This document shows, piece by piece, positions 42,574 to 51,236 of a stretch of 64,000 nt of DNA. The position numbers were made by a program, and so were the translations under genes. This DNA comes from Mesorhizobium shangrilense (GTDB lineage: Bacteria > Pseudomonadota > Alphaproteobacteria > Rhizobiales > Rhizobiaceae), in contig NZ_JBEWSZ010000001.1 in the NCBI RefSeq assembly GCF_040537815.1, positions 4,402,001 to 4,466,000 of the forward strand, in the 5' to 3' direction. Within the stretch, counting starts at the first letter, position 1. Each line of letters opens with the position of its first letter. The notes below the pieces were generated by a model that saw nothing but the letters and a program-made list of their open reading frames with translations, was not told the origin of the DNA and did not search any database.

Positions 42574-43638
42574 TCAGTTGCCCGACGCCTCCTTGGGGGT
42601 GATCTCGACCCAGCTGGGCGTGACCGGCAGGGACAGGCCCGGCGCCAGATCGGCAAACACCGTCTTGCCAAGTTCAATCTTCACCGCCGAGGAATTCGGG
42701 GCGTATTTGGCATCGACCATATCGGTGGTCAGGCCGGGTGAGTTGAACAGCACGGTCGTGTCGGCCGGCTTCTTGCCAGTGTCGAGTATGTCGACCGCGA
42801 GCTTTATCGCCTCGGCTGAAAGGGACGGCGGATTGGCGCCCAGCCAGCATTTCGCGCCCTTGGTCTCAGCGCAGGTGACGCCGGTGCCGTTGAAGGCGGC
42901 GGCGACGATCGGCACCAAGGGACGATCGGCATTCTGCAACGCCTTGATGGCGCCGGTGCCGTAGCCCTGCGAGAAGATGCCGTCGACTTCCGGATGGGCG
43001 GCAAGCAGGCTGGCAACACCTTCCTGTTCTGGCCCGGCGGCATAATTGCCGTTGAAATAACCGACGATTTGAATATCGGGATATTTCTTCAGCACGGCGC
43101 CGAAGTTCTTCTCGAACTGCTCGGAAATCGGCGCGCCTGCGAGACCGCGATCCATGAAGACCTTGCCCTTGCCGCCGAGGATGGATGCCATCCATTCGGC
43201 CTGGTTGTTGGCCATGATATCGAAATCGGAGTGCAGCTTGTAGGCGCAATCAGCCGACACGGTCTGGTCGAAGCTGACGACGATGATGCCGGCGTCGCAG
43301 GCTTTCTTGATGGTCGGATTGAGCGCTTCCGCCGACGACGCGTCGATGAGGATCGCGGCTGGTTTCTGCCGGATGATGTTGTTCAGCGAATTGATCTGCG
43401 CCTGAACCGTATTCTCGGCATTCTCGACCTTGAGGTCGACACGGCCCTTGAGCGGCCCTTTGTTGACCGCGACATTGGCGACGCGCTCCATCTGCTGGCG
43501 CCAGTCATTGCCGACGAAATTGTTCGAGAGATAGATGAGGTAGGGCTTCTTGTCTTCGGTATGGCCGGGTGTCGCCCCAACGGCGGCTACGAACCCGGCA
43601 AGCGCCACGAAGCTGGCGCACAGGCTCCTCAATGTCAT
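42574..43638 (-). CDS. Sugar ABC transporter binding protein, paralogue A
   Basis: Type I periplasmic binding protein of 354 residues, signal peptide ending near GHTED, first gene of the transporter operon. It shares long conserved stretches with paralogue B downstream, implying a local gene duplication. YFNGNYAAGPEQEGVASLLA and GIFSQGYGTGAIKAL are core-fold segments. TGGGAGGAGACC precedes the ATG. Both a LacI-type operator (43710) and a TTATAATAGCAT site (43839) lie upstream, so the operon may answer to two regulators. Confidence 0.9.
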   Translation of the reverse strand: MTLRSLCASFVALAGFVAAVGATPGHTEDKKPYLIYLSNNFVGNDWRQQMERVANVAVNKGPLKGRVDLKVENAENTVQAQINSLNNIIRQKPAAILIDASSAEALNPTIKKACDAGIIVVSFDQTVSADCAYKLHSDFDIMANNQAEWMASILGGKGKVFMDRGLAGAPISEQFEKNFGAVLKKYPDIQIVGYFNGNYAAGPEQEGVASLLAAHPEVDGIFSQGYGTGAIKALQNADRPLVPIVAAAFNGTGVTCAETKGAKCWLGANPPSLSAEAIKLAVDILDTGKKPADTTVLFNSPGLTTDMVDAKYAPNSSAVKIELGKTVFADLAPGLSLPVTPSWVEITPKEASGN

Positions 43639-43709
43639 GGTCTCCTCCCACTGGTTTCCTGCCCAACCGGCGATGGATTGCGCCATCTTGATCGGGTGAA
43701 GACTGCAAA

Positions 43710-43724
43710 TTGATACCGGTACCA
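43710..43724 (-). promoter_or_regulatory. LacI-type operator copy 1 (TGGTACCGGTATCAA)
   Basis: On the minus strand this reads TGGTACCGGTATCAA, one change from the palindrome TGGTACCGGTACCA with the central CG typical of LacI-family operators. It is 72 bp upstream of the transporter operon start. An identical 15-mer lies at 50391-50405. The LacI protein at 54374-55414 is the nearest candidate. Confidence 0.6.
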
Positions 43725-43838
43725 AATTCGGATGTCAATTTTGACCGAGCTTCCACCGAGGCTGCGTTCGCGAGCGGAATTTCGCAGGATCTCCTCCCTT
43801 GCGACTCCTCCCATAGCCGGCACTTCAGCCTAGCTATC

Positions 43839-43850
43839 ATGCTATTATAA
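43839..43850 (-). promoter_or_regulatory. TTATAATAGCAT operator copy 2
   Basis: The minus strand reads TTATAATAGCAT, facing the binding-protein operon 200 bp away. It lies between the 3' end of the GntR gene and the operon start. The 265-bp gap 43639-43903 otherwise holds only the LacI-type site. Confidence 0.55.
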
Positions 43851-43903
43851 TTTTATAGGCCTGTCTATGCGACCAGCATTAGAAAATGCTGGTCGGGTAC
43901 GCT

Positions 43904-44674
43904 TCAGGACAGGTCGTTCGGCGCGTCGTAGGTGATGCTGAAGATATCGGCGGGGTGGCGGGCGACGGAGAATTCGATGCTGCGCTGGTCCGCCGACTGA
44001 TAGAGCATCTCCACCGTCAGCACCGGGCTGCCGAGCGCAACACCGAGGTCGGCGGCGACAGCCTCGTCGGCGATCTCGGCGCGCACCGTGACATGGGCCA
44101 CATCGAGCCGCAGGCCGAGATGTTTTTGCACCGAGCGGAAGATCAGCACATCGGAAAAGTCTTCCCGCTTCAGTCGGGCGCCGATGTCGGGCGGGAAATA
44201 GGTGGTGATCTGCGCCTTCCTCTGTTCTCCGATCGACAGCACACTGCGCAGGCAATAGCCGGCCTCGTCCTTGCCCATGCCGAAATGGCGCTGGAGCACG
44301 GGAGACACTTCCTTGCGGTAGGATTTCACCGTCAGCTCAGCGTCCTTCGTGAAGGCCGCCATGTCGGCAAAATTCTTGAACTTCCAGCTCAGATTGACCG
44401 AAGGGCTGCGCGCCGCGACCACCGCCGGCTTGGCCGAGCGTTTCCTGATCAGTCCATCGGCCTCGAGATCGCGCAAGGCCTGTCGCACGGTGATCAGGCT
44501 GACGCCGAAATGCTCGGCTATGGTCGCTTCCTTCGGCAGTTCGCCACCGACGGGAAAGGTGCCGTTGCCGATCGGCTCGCGCAGGATGTCGGCGAGCTGG
44601 CGATAGAGCGGGCCGTTCGAGCGGCCGAGCGTGCGCCTGGGAAGACTGTCGATGGTGGGAACGGAATGGTCCAT
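43904..44674 (-). CDS. GntR/HutC-family transcriptional regulator
   Basis: A 256-residue regulator with an N-terminal winged helix (LYRQLADILREPIGNGTFPVG, then ATIAEHFGVSLITVRQALRDLEADGL, residues about 22-80) and a UTRA ligand domain from about 95 to 250. The HutC branch usually senses the pathway substrate or an intermediate. A nearly palindromic TTATAATAGCTT site lies 29 bp upstream of its start, suggesting autoregulation. It lies between the transporter operon and the dehydrogenase operon, all on the same strand. Confidence 0.9.
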   Translation of the reverse strand: MDHSVPTIDSLPRRTLGRSNGPLYRQLADILREPIGNGTFPVGGELPKEATIAEHFGVSLITVRQALRDLEADGLIRKRSAKPAVVAARSPSVNLSWKFKNFADMAAFTKDAELTVKSYRKEVSPVLQRHFGMGKDEAGYCLRSVLSIGEQRKAQITTYFPPDIGARLKREDFSDVLIFRSVQKHLGLRLDVAHVTVRAEIADEAVAADLGVALGSPVLTVEMLYQSADQRSIEFSVARHPADIFSITYDAPNDLS

Positions 44675-44702
44675 GAGCCTCGTCGCGCCTGTGTCGAAGC
44701 TT

Positions 44703-44714
44703 TTATAATAGCTT
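44703..44714 (+). promoter_or_regulatory. Operator copy 3 (TTATAATAGCTT), GntR autoregulation
   Basis: Part of the palindrome GAAGC-TTTTATAATA-GCTTC (44696-44715) directly upstream of the GntR gene. It is the most symmetric of the five sites and differs from the others in one position (GCTT for GCAT). Its location is typical for an autoregulatory site. Confidence 0.6.
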
Positions 44715-44732
44715 CCATCGCCTGAGGCTATT

Positions 44733-44777
44733 GCATGTCGCCCAAAAGTGGATCCGGTTTTTGGGATAACGACATGC
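44733..44777. repeat. Palindromic intergenic repeat (GCATGTCG/CGACATGC)
   Basis: Arms GCATGTCG and CGACATGC enclose CCCAAAAGTGGATCCGG and a TTTTTGGG arm. It is the same element as at 25474-25518 and sits between the E2-like gene and the GntR gene. Confidence 0.75.
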
Positions 44778-44815
44778 CTAAAGTCAAGGACTGAACGCCG
44801 AGATGATCAACCATC

Positions 44816-45535
44816 TCAGACGAAGAGCCGAAGCGGGTGTTCGATCGTGGACTTCAAGGCGATGAGCCACGCGGCCACTGCCGCCTCGTCAACGCTTGCC
44901 GTATCCGCTGTCAGCAAGCATTCGGCGTGATCGCCTGCCGCGTTGACTGAGACGGTCAAGCGCATGGCGCGGCCTAACAGGAGCGGCATCATCACCGGCC
45001 GGATGTCGCCTGCCGGGAGAAGCCACAAGGACAGTGCGGCCGGTCTTTCCGTGTCGTCGCGGTTGTCAGCCAGTGCCGCAAGCCTCGATGCGCGCAGCGA
45101 CGTCAGGGGCATCTCCGGAACCGTGGCGAACACCGCTTGCCGGCCCGCCGGTTCCAACGCCACAGGCGCGCCGGCGACCTTGGCGATCTCGGGGGTTTCA
45201 GCGAAGGCACGTCCCGCCGCGCGCAGCAGGATATCGTCGATGTCAAAGGTTTTCCCCGCGCTCTCCAGCACAGCCAGCAGCTCTTTCAGAGTGCCGAGCG
45301 CGATTGATGCGGCAAAGGCGGCGATGCGGGGCGCGGCGACGGAAGGGGCGGCGGCGACAGTCGGCGGGTTGACGGGCTCGGCTAACGGGACGAAGCCAAG
45401 CACGTCGACGGCCAGGATGCGGCCGCCCGGACCGCTGCCCCGAAGGACTTCAAGCGGGAGAGCACGCTCGCGCGCCAGACGGCGCGCGTAGGGCGAAACG
45501 GCCAGCCGCCGCGTCTGCGCCACCGCTATGTTCAT
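44816..45535 (-). CDS. Degenerate E2-like protein lacking lipoyl domain and catalytic motif
   Basis: A 239-residue relative of 2-oxoacid dehydrogenase E2. Residues about 8-45 form a peripheral-subunit-binding domain (LAVSPYARRLARERALPLEV, then GSGPGGRILAVDV). The rest resembles an E2 acyltransferase domain, ending IALKSTIEHPLRLFV. No lipoyl domain precedes it, and the catalytic H-x-x-x-D-G motif is absent: the matching region reads VSVNAAGDHAECLLTADT. The lipoyl domain is instead on the E1 fusion two genes upstream. It overlaps the D-2-hydroxyacid dehydrogenase gene by ATGA. A structural core or an altered acyltransferase are both possible. Confidence 0.75.
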   Translation of the reverse strand: MNIAVAQTRRLAVSPYARRLARERALPLEVLRGSGPGGRILAVDVLGFVPLAEPVNPPTVAAAPSVAAPRIAAFAASIALGTLKELLAVLESAGKTFDIDDILLRAAGRAFAETPEIAKVAGAPVALEPAGRQAVFATVPEMPLTSLRASRLAALADNRDDTERPAALSLWLLPAGDIRPVMMPLLLGRAMRLTVSVNAAGDHAECLLTADTASVDEAAVAAWLIALKSTIEHPLRLFV

Positions 45536-46542
45536 TTCAGATACTCGGCATTGACGCAGTTGGTGAGCCGTCCCTGCGCGAGGTAGGTGTGTACGACTTC
45601 GATCGATTTCAGCCGGAGATCGCGCATCGATGCCGGGCTGTAGAAGGCGGCGTGCGGGGTGACGATCAGCCGGTTGGCGATCCACGGCTCGCGGCGACGC
45701 CATGCTGCCAGCAGCGGATGATCGAGATCGCCGGGTTCGTTCGGCAGCACATCCAGCCCCGCGCCAGCGACGGTGCCGCCGCGCATTGCCGCCTCTAGCG
45801 CGTCGAGGTCGACGATCGGCCCGCGAGCGGTGTTGATCAGCACAAGGCCAGGCCTGGCGGTGGCGAAGACAGAAGCGCCGAGCAGCTTGCGGGTCTCCTC
45901 GCTCAACGGTGCGTGGACGCTGACCACGTCCGATCGCCCCATCAGTTCGGCCAGCGAATGGACACGCTCGTAGCCGGTCGACAGATCGACGCCTGACAGA
46001 AGATGCGGGTCGTAAAACACCACCTTCATGTCGAAGGCCGCGGCACGGCGCGCTGTGGCCAGCCCGATGCGGCCGAGGCCGACAATGCCGAAGGTGGCGC
46101 CCTTGTGCCGGCGCACCAGCGGCGCCTTGGAGAAATGCCAGCCTTCGGCGCCCTTGTCGGAAAGCTCGGGTCCATAGGCCGACGTGCCGCGCGTCAGCGC
46201 CAGCATCAGGCCGATGGCATGGTCGGCGACCTCTGTCGTGCCGTAGTCCGGAACATTGCAGGCCGGAATTTTGCGCGCGCCCCAGCCCACCGTGTCGATG
46301 TTGTCGAAGCCGACGCCGGAGCGCACCGCGATGCGCGCCCTGGGAAACGCTGTCGGAGCAGCGGCGACATTGTGGGTGGGCGAATAGTTGATGACGGCGT
46401 CGACCGCTTCGCAGATGGCCGGATCGAGCTCAGCTGCCTTGCCGTTGGTCGAGCGGGCGAGGATGAACTCGATGTCGGGATAGCGTTCGCGTTCGAGTTC
46501 TGCCTCGTCGGCGGCTTGCCAGTTGGCGCACAGGATCTTCAT
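45532..46542 (-). CDS. D-2-hydroxyacid dehydrogenase (CtBP-like)
   Basis: NAD-dependent D-isomer-specific 2-hydroxyacid dehydrogenase of 336 residues, of the C-terminal-binding-protein-like branch. The Rossmann motif FGIVGLGRIGLATARR is near residue 150; catalytic residues are Arg in INTARGPIVD near 235, Glu in LPNEPGD near 265 and His in TPHAAFYS near 295. It is the second gene of the E1-fusion operon and probably interconverts a 2-oxoacid and a D-2-hydroxyacid of the pathway. Confidence 0.88.
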   Translation of the reverse strand: MKILCANWQAADEAELERERYPDIEFILARSTNGKAAELDPAICEAVDAVINYSPTHNVAAAPTAFPRARIAVRSGVGFDNIDTVGWGARKIPACNVPDYGTTEVADHAIGLMLALTRGTSAYGPELSDKGAEGWHFSKAPLVRRHKGATFGIVGLGRIGLATARRAAAFDMKVVFYDPHLLSGVDLSTGYERVHSLAELMGRSDVVSVHAPLSEETRKLLGASVFATARPGLVLINTARGPIVDLDALEAAMRGGTVAGAGLDVLPNEPGDLDHPLLAAWRRREPWIANRLIVTPHAAFYSPASMRDLRLKSIEVVHTYLAQGRLTNCVNAEYLK

Positions 46543-46574
46543 GCTTGCCCTTCGGATTCACGTGGAAAGGTGGG

Positions 46575-48971
46575 TTATTTCTTGATGCCGCCGATCCGGC
46601 CGCCCATCGGCACGACGGCGCCGACCGGTTGGTCGATCTTGACAAGGGTGCCGCTGATCGGCGCCTCGATCTCGACCACGGCTTTGTCGGTCTCGATCTC
46701 GGCGATCAGTTCGCCCTGCTTGACCGCGTCGCCGACCGCTTTCAGCCATTTGACGACGGTGCCTTCGCTGACGGTGAGATCGCCGAACGGCATTGTTATC
46801 GGCTCGTCGTCACTGGCACCGGGAGTGGTAGCGTCTGGTGCCGAGGGCGTCGGTTTGGCCGGCGCAGGCGCCGACTTAGCCGGCGCAGCACTTTTCAAGC
46901 CGACCGTGTACCAGTGATCCGGTACCGGCGGCCGCCCTGCGATGACGTCGCGAACACCCTGCGCGATGCGAGGCGCATCAACCAGCATGGCGCGCTCCAG
47001 CACCGGCGCGAAAGGATGCGAGGTCGGCGCGGTGTGCAGCCTTCCGGGCGGGGCGTCGAGCTCGTCGAAGGCAAGTTCGTTGATCGCCTGGGCGATCTCG
47101 CCGCCCAGGCCGCACATCGCCCAGGCTTCGTCGACGATGAGCAGGCGATGGGTTTTGCGGACACTGGCGACGATGGTGTCGATGTCCAGCGGCATGATGG
47201 TGCGGGGGTCGATGACCTCGACCTCGATGCCTTCGGCGGCCAGCATCTCCGCCGCTTCCAGCGTGCGCTGCACCATCTGGCCGGCGGCAACGATGGTGAT
47301 GTCGGTGCCAGCGCGGGCAATGCGCGCGACGCCGAACGGCACATAATGTTCGCCAACCGGTACCTCGCCCTTTGAGGCGAACAGCGCCTTGGGTTCGAGC
47401 ATGATGACGGGGTCGCCGGCCCGCAGCGCCGTCTTCATCAGGCCTTTGGCGTCAGCAGGCGTCGAGGGCACGCAGACGATGAGGCCGGGCATATGGGCGA
47501 AGACCGGATGGTAGATGCCGCTGTGGTGCGGCCCGGAACTGCGCAGCGCGCCGGCGCCGACGCGCACCACCATCGGCGCGCTCATCAGGCCGCTGGTCAT
47601 GTAGCGCAGTTTGGCCGCCTGCAGGAAGATCTGCCCGGCGGTCTCGAAAGCGAAGTCGGCGAACATCAGGTCCGAGACGGTCCGCGCGCCGGTCGCCGAG
47701 GCGCCGACTGCAGCCGCCGTAAAACCCTGTTCGGAGATCGGCGTGTCGACCATGCGCTCGGCGCCGAACTCCTGCCAGAGGCTCTTGGTGTGGGCAAAGC
47801 TGCCGCCACGCTCGCCAGTGCCCTCGCCGAAATAGAGGATCGCCGGATTGGCACGCATCTCCTCGGCAATGCCGTCGCGCACCGCCTCGAGCCAGCCTTG
47901 CGTGCGCGTCTCGCCGATGGCACGCGGCTGCAGGGCAGCCGGTGGATTGATCGGATCGGCAAAGACATGCAGGCGCACCGTTGCCGGGTCAGGCTCGGGC
48001 GAATTGCGGGCAAAGGCCAGGGCTTGCTCGACGACCTTCTCGATCCGCGCCTCGATGGCGGCAAGTTCCTCGGCATCGGCAATGCCGTAATCCTCGATCA
48101 GCTTCTTGCGGAACATGTCGATGGGATCGCGCTTGATCCAGGCGTCGAGCTCCTCCTGCGTGCGGTAGGTGCCGATAACGGGATCGCCCTCATGGTGGCC
48201 GACAGTGCGATAGGTCTTGGCCTCGATCAGCGTCGGCCCCTTGCCTGAACGGGCGCGTTCGGTCGCTTCCTTCATCGCCAGCCAGACGGCGAAGACGTCG
48301 TTGCCGTCGACCGCGACACCGGGCATGCCGTAGGACGCGGCCTTGGTGGCGATTTCTGGGTTGAGCGTTATGGATTTGAGCGGTGTGGCGGTGGCGTAAA
48401 GATTGTTCTCGCAGACGAACACCGCCGGCGCCCGCTGCACGGCGGCGAAGTTGAGCGCTTCGTGGAAGCCGCCATGATTGGCGGCGCCGTCGCCGAAGAA
48501 GGCGACGCCGATGTCGTCACGTCCTTGCTGGCGGGCGCTCATGCCGATGCCGACGGCATGGCCGATGCCGGCCGCGACGATGCCGTTGGTGCCGAACAGG
48601 CCTACAGAACGGTCGTAGAGATGCATGGTGCCGCCGCGGCCGCCGCAAATGCCGTCGGCCTTGCCGAACAGTTCGGCCATCACTCGCCCGGGATTTGCGC
48701 CCTTGGCCAGCGCATGGCCGTGGCCGCGATGGGTCGATGTCACCCAGTCGGTCCGGCGCAGATGCGCGCAGACGCCGACACCTGTCGCCTCTTCGCCGAT
48801 ATAGAGATGCAGGAAGCCGGGCGTCTCGCCCTTGCGGCAGGCGATCTGGGCAATGCTTTCGAAACGGCGCAACAGCACCATGCGCTCGAACAGGTCGAGC
48901 AGAACCTGCTTGTCGGGCAGGTTTGGAGCGCTCTTGAAATCGTCGCGCGCTCGCGCCGCTGAAATTGCCAC
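46575..48971 (-). CDS. 2-oxoacid/acetoin dehydrogenase E1 alpha-beta fusion with C-terminal lipoyl domain
   Basis: A thiamine-diphosphate dehydrogenase of 798 residues combining three normally separate parts. Residues about 15-335 are E1-alpha (THRGHGHALAKG; diphosphate motif GDGAANHGGFHEALNFAA; TYRTVGHHEGDPVIGTYR, close to acetoin dehydrogenase alpha). About 350-675 are E1-beta (YFGEGTGERGGSFAHTK; TPISEQGFTAAAVGAS). About 720-798 are a lipoyl domain with the lipoylation Lys in EIETDKAVVEIE, Lys763. Start GTG 48971 follows GGGAGG by 5 bp; a GTG at 49013 would add 14 residues. A lipoyl domain on E1 is unusual and complements the lipoyl-less E2-like protein in the operon. Substrate unknown; an acyloin or 2-oxoacid is expected. 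Confidence 0.88.
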   Translation of the reverse strand: MAISAARARDDFKSAPNLPDKQVLLDLFERMVLLRRFESIAQIACRKGETPGFLHLYIGEEATGVGVCAHLRRTDWVTSTHRGHGHALAKGANPGRVMAELFGKADGICGGRGGTMHLYDRSVGLFGTNGIVAAGIGHAVGIGMSARQQGRDDIGVAFFGDGAANHGGFHEALNFAAVQRAPAVFVCENNLYATATPLKSITLNPEIATKAASYGMPGVAVDGNDVFAVWLAMKEATERARSGKGPTLIEAKTYRTVGHHEGDPVIGTYRTQEELDAWIKRDPIDMFRKKLIEDYGIADAEELAAIEARIEKVVEQALAFARNSPEPDPATVRLHVFADPINPPAALQPRAIGETRTQGWLEAVRDGIAEEMRANPAILYFGEGTGERGGSFAHTKSLWQEFGAERMVDTPISEQGFTAAAVGASATGARTVSDLMFADFAFETAGQIFLQAAKLRYMTSGLMSAPMVVRVGAGALRSSGPHHSGIYHPVFAHMPGLIVCVPSTPADAKGLMKTALRAGDPVIMLEPKALFASKGEVPVGEHYVPFGVARIARAGTDITIVAAGQMVQRTLEAAEMLAAEGIEVEVIDPRTIMPLDIDTIVASVRKTHRLLIVDEAWAMCGLGGEIAQAINELAFDELDAPPGRLHTAPTSHPFAPVLERAMLVDAPRIAQGVRDVIAGRPPVPDHWYTVGLKSAAPAKSAPAPAKPTPSAPDATTPGASDDEPITMPFGDLTVSEGTVVKWLKAVGDAVKQGELIAEIETDKAVVEIEAPISGTLVKIDQPVGAVVPMGGRIGGIKK

Positions 48972-49055
48972 CGGGGCCTCCCTGGTCCGTATCCGCACCG
49001 GGGCAGACGGCACCGGCGGCGAGCTTGTTGGCCGCTCGCTTCGGTCGATAATAGA

Positions 49056-49067
49056 TTATAATAGCAT
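49056..49067 (+). promoter_or_regulatory. TTATAATAGCAT operator copy 4
   Basis: Located 85 bp upstream of the E1-fusion start, in the short gap after the enolase-superfamily gene. Its presence suggests that the E1 operon has its own promoter under the same control as the transporter and GntR genes. Confidence 0.55.
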
Positions 49068-49102
49068 AATGTCTACTGGCTCTAAAACGAGCCGGTGCTT
49101 CG

Positions 49103-50323
49103 CTAGATTTTGGTGATGCGCACCGTGGCGTCTGGCCGCTGGAACAGCTCCGGCCGCAGGCTGAGTCCAAGCCCCGCCCCTTCGAGCGGCGTGACATGGC
49201 CATTGCTGACGGGCGGGATGTCGGCGACGATCTCGGTGTACCAGCCGGTGAAATAGGCGCGCACCGCTTCCTGGTAGTTGACGTTCGGCAAGGTGGCCGA
49301 CAGCGCGCAACTGGCGGCATAGACGATCGGCCCGGTGCAGTCGTGCAGGGTCACCGGCAGTTCGCTGGCCTCGGCCATGTTGGCGATCTTGCGGGCTTCG
49401 CTCAAGCCCCCGCACCAGGCGAGGTCGATCATGATCACGCTGGCCGCGCGCTTGTCGATCAGTTGCTTGAACATTTGCCGCGAGGCCAGCCGCTCGCTGG
49501 CGGCGATGGGGATCGAGGTGTGGCGGGCAAGCTCGGCCATGGCGTCGAGTTCATTGTAACGGATCGGCTCCTCCAGCCAGGCGACGTCGTAGGGTTTCAA
49601 CGCCTCGGCGATGCGCAGCACCGGCGGCAAGGTCCACAGCCCATGCAGCTCGACCATGATTTCCATGTCGCGACCGACGGCATCGCGAATCTTCTGGAAC
49701 GGCTCCAGCCCCTTGTCGAGATCGGCAAGTGAAATGCGGGTGCCGTTCGACGCCTCGGCGGCGATGTCGAACGGCCATATCTTCATCGCGCCGATGCCTT
49801 CCGATTTCAGGCTCCTGGCGAGGTCGCCGGCATTGTAGCGCCAGGCCAGCAAATCCTCATAAGGGCCTTCGTTCGAATCGCCCGATTTCAGCGACCAGTC
49901 CTCGCCGCGCTCGAACAGGGCGTTCCTCTTTGTGGCGCGCACATGCTTGTAGCCGGCGCAGGTGTTGTAGATCGGCACGGCCTTGTGGGTGCGTCCGCCG
50001 AGCAGCCGCCACACCGGCTCGCCGAGCGCCTGGCCATAGATATCCCACAGTGCGATGTTGACGGCGGAATTGCCGCGCATCTCGGCGCCGGAATCGCGCG
50101 CCCCGACATAGACGTTGCCCAGCGTCCGATCATGCAGCTCGATGTCGCGCGGATCCTTGCCCAGAAGATAGGCGGCAACATTGTCGTGGATGTAGGAGGC
50201 GACCGGCCCCGGCGCCCAGAACGTCTCACCGGTGCCGATGAGGCCGGCGTCGGTGTGGATGCGCAGCCAGAACAGGAACGGGAACTCCGCCAGCTGCAGT
50301 GTTTCGAGCGCAACGACCTTCAT
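49103..50323 (-). CDS. Enolase-superfamily (mandelate racemase type) sugar acid dehydratase A
   Basis: A 406-residue member of the MR/MLE family with a capping domain (residues 1-120) and a TIM barrel. Likely active-site elements are Lys in GAMKIWPFD near 210, metal ligands in EIMVELHGLW near 245 and AWLEEPIRYNE near 272, ASERLASR near 297 and LHDCTGP near 345. Such enzymes usually dehydrate acid sugars to 2-keto-3-deoxy acids. The substrate cannot be named. ATG 50323 follows AGGAAAA. It is divergent from the SDR-transketolase operon, with a LacI-type operator between. Confidence 0.88.
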   Translation of the reverse strand: MKVVALETLQLAEFPFLFWLRIHTDAGLIGTGETFWAPGPVASYIHDNVAAYLLGKDPRDIELHDRTLGNVYVGARDSGAEMRGNSAVNIALWDIYGQALGEPVWRLLGGRTHKAVPIYNTCAGYKHVRATKRNALFERGEDWSLKSGDSNEGPYEDLLAWRYNAGDLARSLKSEGIGAMKIWPFDIAAEASNGTRISLADLDKGLEPFQKIRDAVGRDMEIMVELHGLWTLPPVLRIAEALKPYDVAWLEEPIRYNELDAMAELARHTSIPIAASERLASRQMFKQLIDKRAASVIMIDLAWCGGLSEARKIANMAEASELPVTLHDCTGPIVYAASCALSATLPNVNYQEAVRAYFTGWYTEIVADIPPVSNGHVTPLEGAGLGLSLRPELFQRPDATVRITKI

Positions 50324-50390
50324 TTTTCCTCCCCATGCCGACAGACCGTGGCCCAGCGGACAATAGCACATCCCCGTTGACAGCCATTTA

Positions 50391-50405
50391 TGGTACCGGT
50401 ATCAA
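50391..50405 (+). promoter_or_regulatory. LacI-type operator copy 2 (TGGTACCGGTATCAA)
   Basis: Identical over 15 bp, in opposite orientation, to the site at 43710-43724. It is placed between the divergent dehydratase and SDR genes, where one bound regulator could control both transcription units. Confidence 0.6.
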
Positions 50406-50438
50406 ACACGTCAAGATGACCACCGGGAGAGTGCTCGC

Positions 50439-51233
50439 TTGCCAGCCGAAAATCAAAACACAACGCCAAGGAGAGCATTGGTCACCGGAGCCGCGGGCGG
50501 CCTCGGCCGCGAGGTGGCGATCCAGTTGGCCCGGCGCGGCTGTGCGGTCGCCATTACCGACATCAATGGCGAGGGAGCGACCGAGACCGCCCGGCAAATC
50601 AACGAAATCGGCGCGAAAGCCGAAACCATCATCGGCGATTTCACCTTGGAGGGCGCGCCGGAAGCGGCCGTGGAAAAAGTGGTCGCGCGCTGGGGCGGCA
50701 TCGACGTCCTCGTCAACAATGCCGGCTATGGCGTGATCGAGCCGTTCCTCGAGGCCACCTACAAGGCGTGGACGCGCACGCTGGCGCTCAATGTCACCGC
50801 GCTTGCCATGGCCTGCAAGGCGGCGGGCCGCGTGATGCGCGACCAGCGTTCGGGGCGCATCATCAACATCACCTCTCCGGGTTCGCGCATGGCGCTGCCC
50901 GATTACACCGCCTACACGGCGAGCAAGGCCGGCGTCGATTCCATAACCCGAGCGGCGGCGGTGGCGCTTGCGCCCTATGGCGTGCAGGTCAACAGCCTGG
51001 CGCCGGGCATGATGGACACCGAGATGCAGCGCTCGACCGAGGTTGACCTCGCGCGCGCCAGCGGCCGCAATGATCTGCAGGCCTTTCTCGACGAACGCAC
51101 CCGCCGCATCCCGTTCGGCCGCCGCGCCGAGATCGCGGAAGTTGCTGAAGCCGTCGTCTGGCTCTGCCTCGATGCCCCGAAATACATGACCGCCGAGCGG
51201 CTCAACATGTCGGGCGGGCTCGACAAGGACTGA
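50439..51233 (+). CDS. SDR-family oxidoreductase, first gene of the transketolase operon
   Basis: Short-chain dehydrogenase of 264 residues with TGAAGGLGREVA near residue 17, NNAG near 93, a Ser in ITSPGSRMA and the catalytic YTASK in AYTASKAGVDS near 162. The chosen start is TTG 50439, preceded by CCGGGAG; no in-frame ATG precedes the cofactor motif. It lies 3 bp from the transketolase N-terminal gene. It probably oxidises a sugar or a keto-deoxy acid in the same pathway. Confidence 0.85.
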   Translation: MPAENQNTTPRRALVTGAAGGLGREVAIQLARRGCAVAITDINGEGATETARQINEIGAKAETIIGDFTLEGAPEAAVEKVVARWGGIDVLVNNAGYGVIEPFLEATYKAWTRTLALNVTALAMACKAAGRVMRDQRSGRIINITSPGSRMALPDYTAYTASKAGVDSITRAAAVALAPYGVQVNSLAPGMMDTEMQRSTEVDLARASGRNDLQAFLDERTRRIPFGRRAEIAEVAEAVVWLCLDAPKYMTAERLNMSGGLDKD

Positions 51234-51236
51234 TCG

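Noticed and set aside
40653..42602. Very long open frame antisense to the transporter ATPase and binding protein
   Set aside because: It spans two real genes and their junction, with no domain or ribosome binding site. Similar antisense frames at 17206-18693 and 58192-59652 were rejected for the same reason.
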